DNA of 64,000 nt from Glaciihabitans sp. (GTDB taxonomy: Bacteria; Actinomycetota; Actinomycetes; Actinomycetales; Microbacteriaceae), in the NCBI GenBank assembly GCA_025463785.1, contig JAODBD010000011.1, forward strand, positions 186,001 to 250,000. Direction: 5' to 3'. The first letter of the stretch is position 1. Each line of letters opens with the position of its first letter. Positions 1 to 7,609 of the stretch are shown piece by piece. Made by a program: the position numbers and the translations under genes. Below the pieces are notes generated by a model. It saw only the letters and a list, made by a program, of their open reading frames with translations. It did no database searches and was not told the DNA's origin.

Positions 1-1
1 G

Positions 2-418
2 GCGATGCAGGCCGTACTCTCGCCCATGCAGGCAGGCTGGTATGCCGGGGACGACGTCTGGCAGTCCTGCTACGGACCCTCGATGCACCTCGCCGCGGAC
101 GCCCGCCAGTTCGACGTTTCGCCGGCCTGGCAGGCGTGGGTTGGAGCCGAACCTGCGATTGCGCTGTTCGCTGGACTCGACATCCCCTCTGTCTGGGCGA
201 AGGCGTCGGGTCTCGGCGACCAGCTTTGCGACGCCCTCGGCATACCGCAGCAGCACCAGGCGATCGTGACGTGGGCCGATCCCGACCGCAGCGACCTCGA
301 TCGGCTGATAGCCGCCGGCATTCGTGCGTCGGGGCGAGCGGGTCGCCTTCGCGCATCCTTCCACCTGTGGAATTCCGAGGCGGATGTCGCGGGCGTAATG
401 GCGGCGCTGCGCAAGTAG
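2..418 (+). CDS. Class V PLP-dependent aminotransferase, C-terminal part (5' end outside window)
   Basis: The frame is open from the left edge, so only the last 138 or so residues are visible; the first ATG (position 5) is internal. The visible part fits the small C-terminal domain of fold-type I, class V enzymes such as kynureninase/cysteine desulfurase-like proteins: the stretch [20 protein letters not shown] is the usual segment after the PLP lysine, and the end ([14 protein letters not shown]) is the typical substrate-lid region. The PLP lysine itself lies outside the window. The exact substrate cannot be read; an EgtE-like or kynureninase-like enzyme are both possible. About 100 bp separate it from glyS. 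Confidence 0.7.
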   Translation, partial: AMQAVLSPMQAGWYAGDDVWQSCYGPSMHLAADARQFDVSPAWQAWVGAEPAIALFAGLDIPSVWAKASGLGDQLCDALGIPQQHQAIVTWADPDRSDLDRLIAAGIRASGRAGRLRASFHLWNSEADVAGVMAALRK

Positions 419-521
419 CCTCATCGCCTGGGCACCCGATAATCCACTGGTCAACGCACCGGTAGGCTGGGGACTTCACTCGACCGGGCATCCAGCTCGG
501 CTGACCACACTGGAGTTACTC

Positions 522-1907
522 GTGGCTACGCCCAATCCGCTCGACGCCGTCATCGCCCTCGCCAAGAGACGGGGCTTCGTGTTCCAGGCGGGGGAAATCT
601 ACGGCGGGTCGCGCTCGGCGTGGGATTATGGGCCACTCGGCACCGCGCTCAAAGAGAACATCAAGCGCCAGTGGTGGCAGTTCATGGTTCAGGGCCGCGA
701 CGACATCGTAGGCATTGATTCGTCGATCATCCTGCCTCGTCGCGTGTGGGAAGTGTCCGGCCATGTCGAGGTCTTCAGCGATCCGCTCGTCGAATCGCTG
801 CACACGCACAAGCGGTATCGTGCCGACCACCTGATCGAACAGTATGAGGAGAAGCACGGGCATCCGCCAGTCAACGGACTCGCCGACATTCGTGACCCCG
901 ACACCGGCCAGGCTGGTTCCTGGACCGAGCCACAGAACTTCTCGGGCCTTCTGAAGACCTTCCTGGGGCCGGTCGACAATGAAGAGGGGATGGCGTACCT
1001 CCGCCCCGAAACCGCCCAGGGGATCTTCACCAACTTCGCCAACGTGCTCGGCGCATCCCGGATGAAGCCGCCGTTCGGCATCGCCCAAATCGGCAAGAGT
1101 TTTCGCAACGAGATCACTCCCGGGAACTTCATCTTTCGCACGCGCGAGTTCGAACAGATGGAGATGGAGTACTTTGTCGAGCCGGGATCCGATGAGGAAT
1201 GGTTCTCGTACTGGGTGGACGCGTCGGAGGAGTGGTACACCGGGCTCGGGATCTCGCCCGAGAACATCCGGCGATACGAGCACCCGCAGGAAAAGCTGTC
1301 GCACTACTCGAAGCGCACCATCGACCTCGAGTATCGGTTCAGGTTTGCGGGCAGCGAATGGGGCGAGCTCATGGGCGTCGCCAACCGCACCGACTTCGAC
1401 CTTCGCACGCATTCCGAGGGCTCGGGCGTCGACCTCTCGTACTTCGACCAGGCCAAGAACGAGCGGTGGATCCCGTACGTGATCGAGCCGGCGTTCGGGC
1501 TGACTCGGGCGCTCATGGCGTTCCTGATCGATGCGTACCACGAGGATGAAGCGCCCAACACGAAGGGCGGGGTCGACAAGCGCACTGTCCTGCGACTCGA
1601 CCGGCGTTTGGCGCCGGTGAAGGTTGCTGTGCTGCCGCTCTCGCGCAACGAGCAGCTGTCGCCGCTGGCGAAGACGGTCGCCGACGACCTGCGCAAGCAT
1701 TGGAACATCGACTTCGATGACGCGGGCGCGATCGGCCGCCGATACCGTCGCCAGGATGAGATCGGTACGCCATTCTGCGTCACCGTCGACTTCGACTCGC
1801 TGGACGACAACGCAGTGACGATTCGCGAGCGCGACAGCATGGCGCAGGAGCGTGTCTCCCTCGACCGCCTGAAGGGCTACCTGGCCGAGCAACTACTCGG
1901 CGCCTAA
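522..1907 (+). CDS. glyS: Glycine-tRNA ligase, single-chain dimeric type
   Basis: Charges tRNA-Gly with glycine in the cytoplasm. At 461 residues it has the length and layout of the alpha2 bacterial/eukaryal-type class II enzyme: an N-terminal catalytic segment ([19 protein letters not shown] near residue 28), motif 2 region [19 protein letters not shown] near residue 195, motif 3 region [18 protein letters not shown] near residue 322, then an anticodon-binding domain starting around [12 protein letters not shown] (residue 369). The GTG start at 522 is chosen because [19 protein letters not shown] matches the usual N-terminus. The upstream 100 bp show no T-box-like leader. Palindromic repeat R1 follows the stop by 36 bp. 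Confidence 0.96.
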   Translation: MATPNPLDAVIALAKRRGFVFQAGEIYGGSRSAWDYGPLGTALKENIKRQWWQFMVQGRDDIVGIDSSIILPRRVWEVSGHVEVFSDPLVESLHTHKRYRADHLIEQYEEKHGHPPVNGLADIRDPDTGQAGSWTEPQNFSGLLKTFLGPVDNEEGMAYLRPETAQGIFTNFANVLGASRMKPPFGIAQIGKSFRNEITPGNFIFRTREFEQMEMEYFVEPGSDEEWFSYWVDASEEWYTGLGISPENIRRYEHPQEKLSHYSKRTIDLEYRFRFAGSEWGELMGVANRTDFDLRTHSEGSGVDLSYFDQAKNERWIPYVIEPAFGLTRALMAFLIDAYHEDEAPNTKGGVDKRTVLRLDRRLAPVKVAVLPLSRNEQLSPLAKTVADDLRKHWNIDFDDAGAIGRRYRRQDEIGTPFCVTVDFDSLDDNAVTIRERDSMAQERVSLDRLKGYLAEQLLGA

Positions 1908-1943
1908 CGCGCCGCCCGCCTCAAGCCTCCGCCCTCCGCCGCA

Positions 1944-2047
1944 CCTTTTGGAAATTCAGGATATCTGTCACGTCACTTTTCCGTGATCTGCAGGAACGCG
2001 CCTGAGTTGCTGTGATGTTGCGACGGATGTCCTGAATTTCCAAAGGG
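1944..2047. repeat. Palindromic repeat R1 (about 104 bp)
   Basis: Imperfect inverted repeat with ends CCTTTTGGAAATTCAGGA and TCCTGAATTTCCAAAGGG (17 of 18 positions pair). It is one of four copies in the window (see 3024, 17052 and 33029). It lies between glyS and the next gene, both on the plus strand. The interior (about 70 bp) is not shared with the other copies. It has no coding capacity of its own; a REP/MITE-like element or a bidirectional terminator are the options. Confidence 0.85.
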
Positions 2048-2150
2048 ATTACGAAGTCGTCCTGTCCTCCCCAGGTGGCGTGGGCATCCTGATTCCACGA
2101 TTCGACGACATGACGACCCGTCGTCCCCGTCGCAGCAGCAGGCTATTGAG

Positions 2151-3152
2151 ATGCCCGACATCGCCAGAATGGTTGCCGCGCTCGGAGGCATGGCGCAGAA
2201 ACAGCAGCTCGTGTGCCGCGGGGCACGTGACCTCGACCTGACACGTGTCGTGCGGTCCGGCGAAGTCGTACGAGTGCGTAACGGCTGGTACTCGACTCTC
2301 TCGGAGCAGAGCCCAGAGCTGCGGGCCGTCCGCGTCGGCGGTCGGTTGACAGGTATCTCGGCCGTGATCGCCCTGGGAGGTTGGGTTCTTGGGCATCACC
2401 CCCTTCACGTCGCAGTGAACGAGAACGCCGGCCGACTTCGTACCCAGCACAATCGGCACAAGCGACTGGACGTGAAGAATACGCGTGGCGTCGTGGTGCA
2501 CTGGGTCGACAAGGAGCAGAGTGAACGGGGGAGCGCCTTCAGTGTCGGGTTACTGGATGTGCTCGAGCGAGTTGCCTTAGACGAGGAGTTTGAGACTGTC
2601 GTCGCCGCGCTCGACTGGGCCTTGCACACCGCTGCGATCGACCTGATCGACTTCGAGAGCCTGATCCTTCGGTTGCCCGCTGAACTACGCGGAATCCGGG
2701 ACTGGGTGGATATCGCCTGCGAATCGCTTCCGGAGAGTCTGTCGCGCACGCGCCTGCGCCTCGCGGGTCACAGCGTCAGCTCGCAGGTTCCCATGTCCGG
2801 TGGCCGGGCGATTGATCTGGTGGTGGATGAGGTCGCTGGCATCGAGGTGGGCGGCGAGGCGACGCATCTCACAAAGTTCGAGTCAGATCGCCGCAAGGAC
2901 GTCGATATCACGCTGATGGAGCTTCACGCGCTTCGTCCCAGTGCGCGCATGGTGTTCCACGACTGGGAGCGCTTCGAGCGCTCGGTCGATGTGGCGGTCA
3001 CGCTCCACCGCAACACGCCCGCCACTTTCGGAAATTCAGGAGATCGTGTGCGCGCTCTGTTCAACACCCGCGGAATGCGGGGATGGCGCAGGAGAGCCCG
3101 AGCACGATCTCCTGAACTTCCGAAAGGGAGGGGGATGGGCTGGGCGGGTTAG
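2151..3152 (+). CDS. AbiEi-like N-terminus with a VSR/DUF559-like C-terminal domain
   Basis: 333 residues. The first 50 residues (MAQKQQLVCRGARDLDLTRV followed by VRVRNGWYS) resemble the winged-helix start of AbiEi-family antitoxin-like proteins. Residues about 195-290 resemble the very-short-patch-repair endonuclease-like fold (DUF559): AIDLVVDEVAGIEVGGEATH has the spaced acidic residues D and E, followed by SDRRKDVDITLMELHALR. The usual lysine or glutamine of the ExK motif is replaced (EVGG), so catalytic activity is uncertain. The last 35-40 residues are encoded by palindromic repeat R2, so the native C-terminus may have been altered by its insertion. No toxin partner is adjacent; this family is common as a stand-alone gene in Microbacteriaceae. 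Function unknown. Confidence 0.75.
   Translation: MPDIARMVAALGGMAQKQQLVCRGARDLDLTRVVRSGEVVRVRNGWYSTLSEQSPELRAVRVGGRLTGISAVIALGGWVLGHHPLHVAVNENAGRLRTQHNRHKRLDVKNTRGVVVHWVDKEQSERGSAFSVGLLDVLERVALDEEFETVVAALDWALHTAAIDLIDFESLILRLPAELRGIRDWVDIACESLPESLSRTRLRLAGHSVSSQVPMSGGRAIDLVVDEVAGIEVGGEATHLTKFESDRRKDVDITLMELHALRPSARMVFHDWERFERSVDVAVTLHRNTPATFGNSGDRVRALFNTRGMRGWRRRARARSPELPKGRGMGWAG
3024..3128. repeat. Palindromic repeat R2 (about 105 bp), overlapping the end of the preceding CDS
   Basis: Left arm ACTTTCGGAAATTCAGGAGA then TCGTG; right arm CACGATCTCC then TGAACTTCCGAAAGGG. The arms pair over about 24 bp with a single A.C mismatch in the core. The outer core is shared with R1, R3 and R4, while the inner extension (GATCGTG/CACGATC) is particular to this copy but still self-complementary. 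It forms codons 292 to about 326 of the gene at 2151. Confidence 0.85.
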
Positions 3153-3227
3153 CGTTTGGACTGCGGGGAAATGTGGGCGCAGGAAATGGGCGGGAATAAC
3201 GGGTAGGCGCTGTCGGGTTATCTCGGT

Positions 3228-3881
3228 GTGAGTGACGCAATCAAGGTTGACATCTGGTCGGACGTGCAGTGCCCGTGGTGCTACATCGGCAAACGCAAGT
3301 TCGAGGCAGCGGTAGAGCAGTTCGGCGGCGATGTCGTCGTCGAATACCACTCGTTCGAGCTGGCACCGGATACCCCGGTCGACTTCGATGGCACGCCGAA
3401 GGAGTACCTCGCCGAGCGCAAAGGAATTTCCTCCGATCAGGTCGACCAGATGCTCGAGCGCGTCACCGGCATCGCGGCCAGCGTCGGCCTCGACTATGAC
3501 TATGACCACGTGCACCAGACGAACACCATCAAGGCGCACGAGTTGATCCACTACGCCAAGAGCCAGGGTCGCCAACTCGACATGAAGGAGCGCCTGTTGA
3601 AGGCGTACTTCGTCGATGGTCGACACGTCGGCCGCATCGAGGACCTTGCCGACCTCGCCGCCGAGATCGGTCTTGACCGTGATGAGGCAGCGAGGGTCCT
3701 GACCGAGAACACGTATCTCGCGGATGTCAAAGCCGACGTGGCGCAGGCCGAGGCGTACGGTATCCAGGGTGTCCCGTTCTTTGTTTTCGACGAGAAGTAC
3801 GGGGTGTCCGGTGCGCAGGACCCAGCGACGTTCGCTAACGTTCTCGCACAGGTACAGAGCGAACGAGAGGCCGTGTCATGA
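3228..3881 (+). CDS. DsbA-family (FrnE-like) thiol oxidoreductase
   Basis: 217 residues, thioredoxin fold with a helical insertion. The redox motif CPWC lies near residue 16 (DIWSDVQCPWCYIGKRKFE), and the cis-proline region is GIQGVPFFVFDEKYGVSGAQ near residue 178. This is the cytoplasmic FrnE-like branch: no signal peptide is present, so it probably acts on cytosolic thiols or as a polyketide-isomerase-like enzyme rather than in envelope disulfide formation. The GTG start at 3228 gives the usual MSDAIKVDIWSD beginning. Its stop overlaps the start of the next small ORF in an ATGA arrangement, implying translational coupling. Confidence 0.92.
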   Translation: MSDAIKVDIWSDVQCPWCYIGKRKFEAAVEQFGGDVVVEYHSFELAPDTPVDFDGTPKEYLAERKGISSDQVDQMLERVTGIAASVGLDYDYDHVHQTNTIKAHELIHYAKSQGRQLDMKERLLKAYFVDGRHVGRIEDLADLAAEIGLDRDEAARVLTENTYLADVKADVAQAEAYGIQGVPFFVFDEKYGVSGAQDPATFANVLAQVQSEREAVS

Positions 3882-4015
3882 CGGATGCCGCAACCACACC
3901 ACTGACAATTGTCGGCAACCCGAACGCGGCCGTCTGCGAGGGCGATTTCTGCGAGATTCCCCAGCACCATGAGGCCGCGATCATCAACCGCAGAGTGGAT
4001 GCCGACGAGATCTAG
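3878..4015 (+). CDS. 45-residue cysteine-pair protein coupled to the DsbA-like gene
   Basis: ATG at 3878 overlaps the stop of the oxidoreductase gene (ATGA), and the frame stays open for 45 codons to TAG at 4013. The product contains CEGDFCEIPQHHEAAI, a C-x4-C pair followed by two histidines, and a polar tail ending in DADEI. It has no signal peptide or membrane segment. Overlap with a thiol oxidoreductase gene plus two closely spaced cysteines suggest a substrate, redox or metal-binding partner; this is inference. It ends 4 bp into the convergent ybaK-like gene. Confidence 0.65.
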   Translation: MTDAATTPLTIVGNPNAAVCEGDFCEIPQHHEAAIINRRVDADEI

Positions 4016-4521
4016 TCGGACGCGTTCGCCTCGGAGGTGTTCGCCGCGACAGCGTTTGCCTCGGTAATGTCCGCCACCGTGGCTCCGAGGCCCGCAATGA
4101 GCGCGTCGGCGCTGACGAATGCGCTGAGCCCGGCCTCTCCGGCGCCGAGGGCGATGCGATCGGCGATCCGCGAGTCGGCGTAGACAGGCCACGCGGTCGT
4201 ACTTCCCAGTGGAACTATTGTTCCGCGGGCGTATCCCGTCGCCTCGAGAGCCACGGATGCCTCTGGCAGCTTCAGCTTGTTCACCCCCACTGCGGCGCGC
4301 AGCTTCGCCCACGAGATTTGCCTGTCCCCTGGAACGAGCGCGAACAGGAACGTTCCATCGTGCCGCTTCACGACCAGGGTTTTGACGATGCTGGCAGGCG
4401 CGATTCCAAGTAAGCCTGCCGCTTCTTCGAGTGAACCGGCCGGGGGTCGCGAGACGAACTCGATCTGGATACCGCGGGCATCGGCATCCTGTTGAACGCG
4501 CTCACGGCCGGACAGAGTCAC
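4012..4521 (-). CDS. YbaK/EbsC-type aminoacyl-tRNA deacylase
   Basis: 169 residues covering one YbaK/prolyl-tRNA synthetase-associated domain. Family features include the start GRERVQQDADARGIQIEFV, the lysine-containing stretch ASIVKTLVVKR near residue 42 (the conserved Lys used in proofreading), and GTIVPLGSTTAWPVYADSR near residue 99. These proteins hydrolyse misacylated tRNAs such as Cys-tRNA(Pro); the exact specificity cannot be told from sequence. Its start overlaps the stop of the upstream gene by 4 bp, so the two form an operon on the minus strand. The last 30 residues are an Ala/Glu/Asn-rich tail. Confidence 0.9.
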   Translation of the reverse strand: MTLSGRERVQQDADARGIQIEFVSRPPAGSLEEAAGLLGIAPASIVKTLVVKRHDGTFLFALVPGDRQISWAKLRAAVGVNKLKLPEASVALEATGYARGTIVPLGSTTAWPVYADSRIADRIALGAGEAGLSAFVSADALIAGLGATVADITEANAVAANTSEANASD

Positions 4522-5084
4522 AGTGCCGCCGCGAGATGTCTGCGCTCGGCCTGAATCGCTTCGAGGTAGTCGTCACGCTGGAAACGCAGTGTGATCTCGG
4601 GTACGAAAGGCGAGGTAACCCAGGCGGCATGAGTTGTGGTCGCCGGTTCGGGCTCTGCAGCCTTCTTCCAGAAGGCTTTGAGCTTGGGAGCTTCACCCTC
4701 ATCGAACTGGTCGAAGCCGATCGCAGACCACAGAACGGTCGTCCCTTCGATGCTCAGGGTCGCGCCAAGCAGGATCCCGCAGGACCCGTCGAGGCACGCA
4801 TCGCAGTAGCCGATGGCAACTCGGCCTTCGGGCAGCGGGTCGTCCTTCGGTCCTCCCAGCAGTGCGCGCAGGTAGGCAGCCGGTGGGATGGCGCCCGCGT
4901 GATCGGCCACAATCGGGGTCGATTGCTCGACCGTGCGGCCCGCGCGCGCCGCAAGATAGTCGCCGATGAGCTGGCCATCCACCTCGATCTGACGGCTTGC
5001 GAACTCACCGGGGCCCCAGGCTGATTTGCGTTCGACGTCCGCATCGACGAAGCGCAACGAATTCAGCGATGCGGGTTCGGCCAT
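4518..5084 (-). CDS. Uncharacterised protein upstream of the YbaK-type gene
   Basis: 188 residues, soluble, no signal peptide or transmembrane segment. It contains a cysteine-rich patch IGYCDACLDGSCGILLGATL near residue 98 (C-x2-C-x4-C), which may bind a metal, and a C-terminal region FVPEITLRFQRDDYLEAIQA. I do not recognise the family; related unannotated proteins are probably common in actinobacteria. It overlaps the deacylase gene by 4 bp and is divergent from dusB, with 33 bp between the two start codons. Confidence 0.7.
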   Translation of the reverse strand: MAEPASLNSLRFVDADVERKSAWGPGEFASRQIEVDGQLIGDYLAARAGRTVEQSTPIVADHAGAIPPAAYLRALLGGPKDDPLPEGRVAIGYCDACLDGSCGILLGATLSIEGTTVLWSAIGFDQFDEGEAPKLKAFWKKAAEPEPATTTHAAWVTSPFVPEITLRFQRDDYLEAIQAERRHLAAAL

Positions 5085-5117
5085 GCGTTCTCTGTTCTAT
5101 CTGGGAGAATTGGGACG

Positions 5118-6308
5118 ATGACTATTCTTGCGGCTCGAAGCGTCGCGCAGCCAATCGCCGCGCGCACGCTTAACACGCCGTTAATGATCGGCGGGTTGAC
5201 GCTCGACGTCCCCGTCGTGCTTGCCCCAATGGCGGGAATCACCAATACCGCATTCCGCAGGCTTTGCCGCGAGTACGGCGCAGGCCTTTACGTCAGCGAA
5301 ATGATCACCAGCCGCGCCCTTGTGGAGCGCACCCCCGAGAGCATGCGCCTAATTCGGCATCACGAATCCGAGACGACCCGCAGCATCCAGCTCTATGGTG
5401 TCGATCCGAAGACGGTGTCCGAGGCCGTCACCATGCTGGTTGCAGAGGACCGCGCAGACCACATCGACCTGAATTTCGGATGCCCGGTGCCCAAGGTCAC
5501 GCGCAAGGGTGGTGGCGCGGCGCTCCCATGGAAGATCGGGCTGTTCCGCGACATTGTCGAGGGAGCTGTGCGGGCTGCCGGCGACATCCCGCTGACCATC
5601 AAAATGCGCAAGGGCATCGATTCCGACCATCTGACGTACCTCGAGGCAGGCCGCGTCGCCGCAGGAGCTGGCGTTTCGAGCATCGCACTACACGCGCGCA
5701 CGGCCGCCGAGTTCTACTCGGGCACGGCGGACTGGTCGGCCATAACGGCTCTTAAGAGCGCGATTACCGACGTCCCGATCCTCGGCAACGGCGACATCTG
5801 GAGCGCGGATGACGCCATCAGGATGGTGCAGGAGACCGGCGCAGATGGTGTCGTCGTCGGCCGTGGCTGCCTCGGGCGGCCGTGGCTGTTCGGCGACCTC
5901 AGCGCCGCTTTCAAGGGTGAATCCCGCAAGGCTGAGCCGTCGCTCGGCGAGGTTGCGGCAGCATTCAAGCGGCACGCCGAGTTGCTCGTCGAGTTCTTCG
6001 ATGGAGACGAGGATCGAGCCTGCCGCGACATCCGCAAGCATGTCGCCTGGTATTTCAAGGGATACGCGGTTGGGGGCGACCTGCGCGCGAGCCTCGCGAC
6101 CGTGCAGTCGCTCGCGCAGCTCGATGACCTTCTCGGTACGCTCGACTGGACTCAGCCCTACCCGGGCGCAGACGCGGAAGGACAGCGCGGTCGGGCCGGG
6201 ACCCCCAAGCGACCGTCGCTGCCGGATCGCTGGCTGGACAGTCGCGAGCTGCAGGAGAGTTTCCGCGCAGAGTTGGTTGGCGCCGAGCTACATCACAGTG
6301 GCGGCTAG
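5118..6308 (+). CDS. dusB: tRNA-dihydrouridine synthase (DusB type)
   Basis: FMN-dependent reductase that makes dihydrouridine in tRNA D-loops. 396 residues, TIM barrel first: LAPMAGITNTAFRRLCREYG near residue 35 (FMN phosphate entry), LNFGCPVPKVTRKGGGAALP near residue 119 with the catalytic Cys, then IKMRKGIDSDH, LHARTAAEFYSG and GNGDIWSADDA. The helical tRNA-binding domain follows. The ATG at 5118 is preceded by GGGAGAATTGGGACG. The dgt gene starts 4 bp after its stop, so the two are likely co-transcribed, as is usual in actinobacteria. Confidence 0.95.
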   Translation: MTILAARSVAQPIAARTLNTPLMIGGLTLDVPVVLAPMAGITNTAFRRLCREYGAGLYVSEMITSRALVERTPESMRLIRHHESETTRSIQLYGVDPKTVSEAVTMLVAEDRADHIDLNFGCPVPKVTRKGGGAALPWKIGLFRDIVEGAVRAAGDIPLTIKMRKGIDSDHLTYLEAGRVAAGAGVSSIALHARTAAEFYSGTADWSAITALKSAITDVPILGNGDIWSADDAIRMVQETGADGVVVGRGCLGRPWLFGDLSAAFKGESRKAEPSLGEVAAAFKRHAELLVEFFDGDEDRACRDIRKHVAWYFKGYAVGGDLRASLATVQSLAQLDDLLGTLDWTQPYPGADAEGQRGRAGTPKRPSLPDRWLDSRELQESFRAELVGAELHHSGG

Positions 6309-6311
6309 CCG

Positions 6312-7553
6312 GTGGGTGACGACTATTCCGAGACGGATGCCGAGCGCTGGTTTCCCGAGCAGCATTCGAGCCGACGAAGCGACTTCGCGCGCGATCGGGC
6401 CAGGCTCCTGCATTCGAGCGCGCTTCGGCGACTCGCGGCGAAGACGCAGGTACTCAGCCCCACGATTGGGCTCGACTTTGCGAGAAATCGTCTGACGCAT
6501 TCGCTTGAGGTCGCGCAGGTCGGCCGGGAGCTCGCCGCGAGCCTGGGGCTCGACCCGGATGTCGTTGACACGGCATGTCTCGCGCATGATCTCGGGCATC
6601 CACCCTTCGGCCACAACGGCGAACGCGCGCTGAGCGAGTGGGCATCCGACATCGGTGGTTTCGAGGGCAACGCGCAGACTCTTCGCCTTCTGACACGCAT
6701 CGAGCCGAAGGTCTTCGGCCCTGATGGTCACAGCTACGGGCTGAACCTCACTCGCGCGAGCCTCGATGCGAGCTGCAAGTATCCGTGGCCGGAGGCGCAG
6801 GGCATTCCCGACCCAAGCGGCCGCAGCAAATTCGGCTTTTACGCCGACGACATCGCGGCGTTCGAGTGGCTGCGAGCGGGTGCCCCCGATCGTCAGCGTT
6901 GCATTGAGGCCCAGGTAATGGATCTCAGCGACGACATCGCATACTCGGTCCACGACTTCGAGGATGCCGTGGTCAGCGGCTATATCGATGTCGCCTCGCT
7001 CGGCGCTCGCGTCGATCACGACGAGCTCGTCGAGTCGATGTTCGTCTGGATCGGGGGAGAACTCGATCACGACGAGCTCATCGCAGCCTTCGACCGTCTC
7101 GACAACCTCGACGTCTGGATCGACACGTGGGACGGAAGCCGGGCGGCCCAGGGACGCCTCAAGAATCTCACCAGCCAGCTCATCGGTCGGTTTCTCGGCG
7201 CTGCCGTGTTCGCGACGCGGGATGCGCACCCGCAGGGGTCGCTCATCCGGTTCAATGCCGACGTCGTGGTGCCACGAGAAATCCAGGCCGAGATCGCCGT
7301 GCTGAAAGGGATTGTCGCCGCCAACGTGATGTCGACGAACTCGCGGCGGCCCATCTACACCGAGCAACGTGAGATTCTCACCGAACTCGCCTCGGTGCTG
7401 CTCGCTGCTGGCGGTGCTGATCTCGAACCTGGATTCGCCGCTGACTGGTCGGCAGCACCCACGGATGCTGGTCGCAAGCGCGCCGTTGTCGACCAGGTGG
7501 CTTCGCTCACCGATCAGTCGGCGATGGCCTGGCACGAGCGCCTCGCGCGCTAG
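6312..7553 (+). CDS. dgt: Deoxyguanosinetriphosphate triphosphohydrolase-like protein
   Basis: HD-domain dNTP triphosphohydrolase, 413 residues. The metal-binding histidines and aspartate are visible as NRLTHSLEVAQVGRELAA (near residue 60) and LAHDLGHPPFGHNGERAL (near residue 92), with the later conserved aspartate in SDDIAYSVHDFEDA. Products of this family degrade dNTPs to deoxynucleoside and triphosphate; in actinobacteria the gene typically lies directly before dnaG, as here. Start is GTG at 6312, 4 bp after the dusB stop. Confidence 0.93.
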   Translation: MGDDYSETDAERWFPEQHSSRRSDFARDRARLLHSSALRRLAAKTQVLSPTIGLDFARNRLTHSLEVAQVGRELAASLGLDPDVVDTACLAHDLGHPPFGHNGERALSEWASDIGGFEGNAQTLRLLTRIEPKVFGPDGHSYGLNLTRASLDASCKYPWPEAQGIPDPSGRSKFGFYADDIAAFEWLRAGAPDRQRCIEAQVMDLSDDIAYSVHDFEDAVVSGYIDVASLGARVDHDELVESMFVWIGGELDHDELIAAFDRLDNLDVWIDTWDGSRAAQGRLKNLTSQLIGRFLGAAVFATRDAHPQGSLIRFNADVVVPREIQAEIAVLKGIVAANVMSTNSRRPIYTEQREILTELASVLLAAGGADLEPGFAADWSAAPTDAGRKRAVVDQVASLTDQSAMAWHERLAR

Positions 7554-7596
7554 TCGCGGTCGGTGTACAGCGCCAGCGGGGGTTGGCCGCCGACCG

Positions 7597-7602
7597 TAGA
7601 AT
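7597..7602 (+). promoter_or_regulatory. Leaderless-type -10 element of dnaG (TAGAAT)
   Basis: TAGAAT ends 7 nt before the GTG at 7610, the spacing expected when transcription begins at the first base of the start codon. No Shine-Dalgarno precedes that GTG. This supports 7610 over the upstream in-frame TTG at 7583. Confidence 0.5.
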
Positions 7603-7609
7603 CGTGTCC

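Noticed and set aside
419-521. T-box riboswitch in front of glyS
   Set aside because: Only 103 bp, no T-box consensus or specifier hairpin seen.
516-1892. 458-residue minus-strand frame opposite glyS
   Set aside because: Arg/Val/Leu-rich antisense shadow of a high-GC gene; glyS is certain on the other strand.
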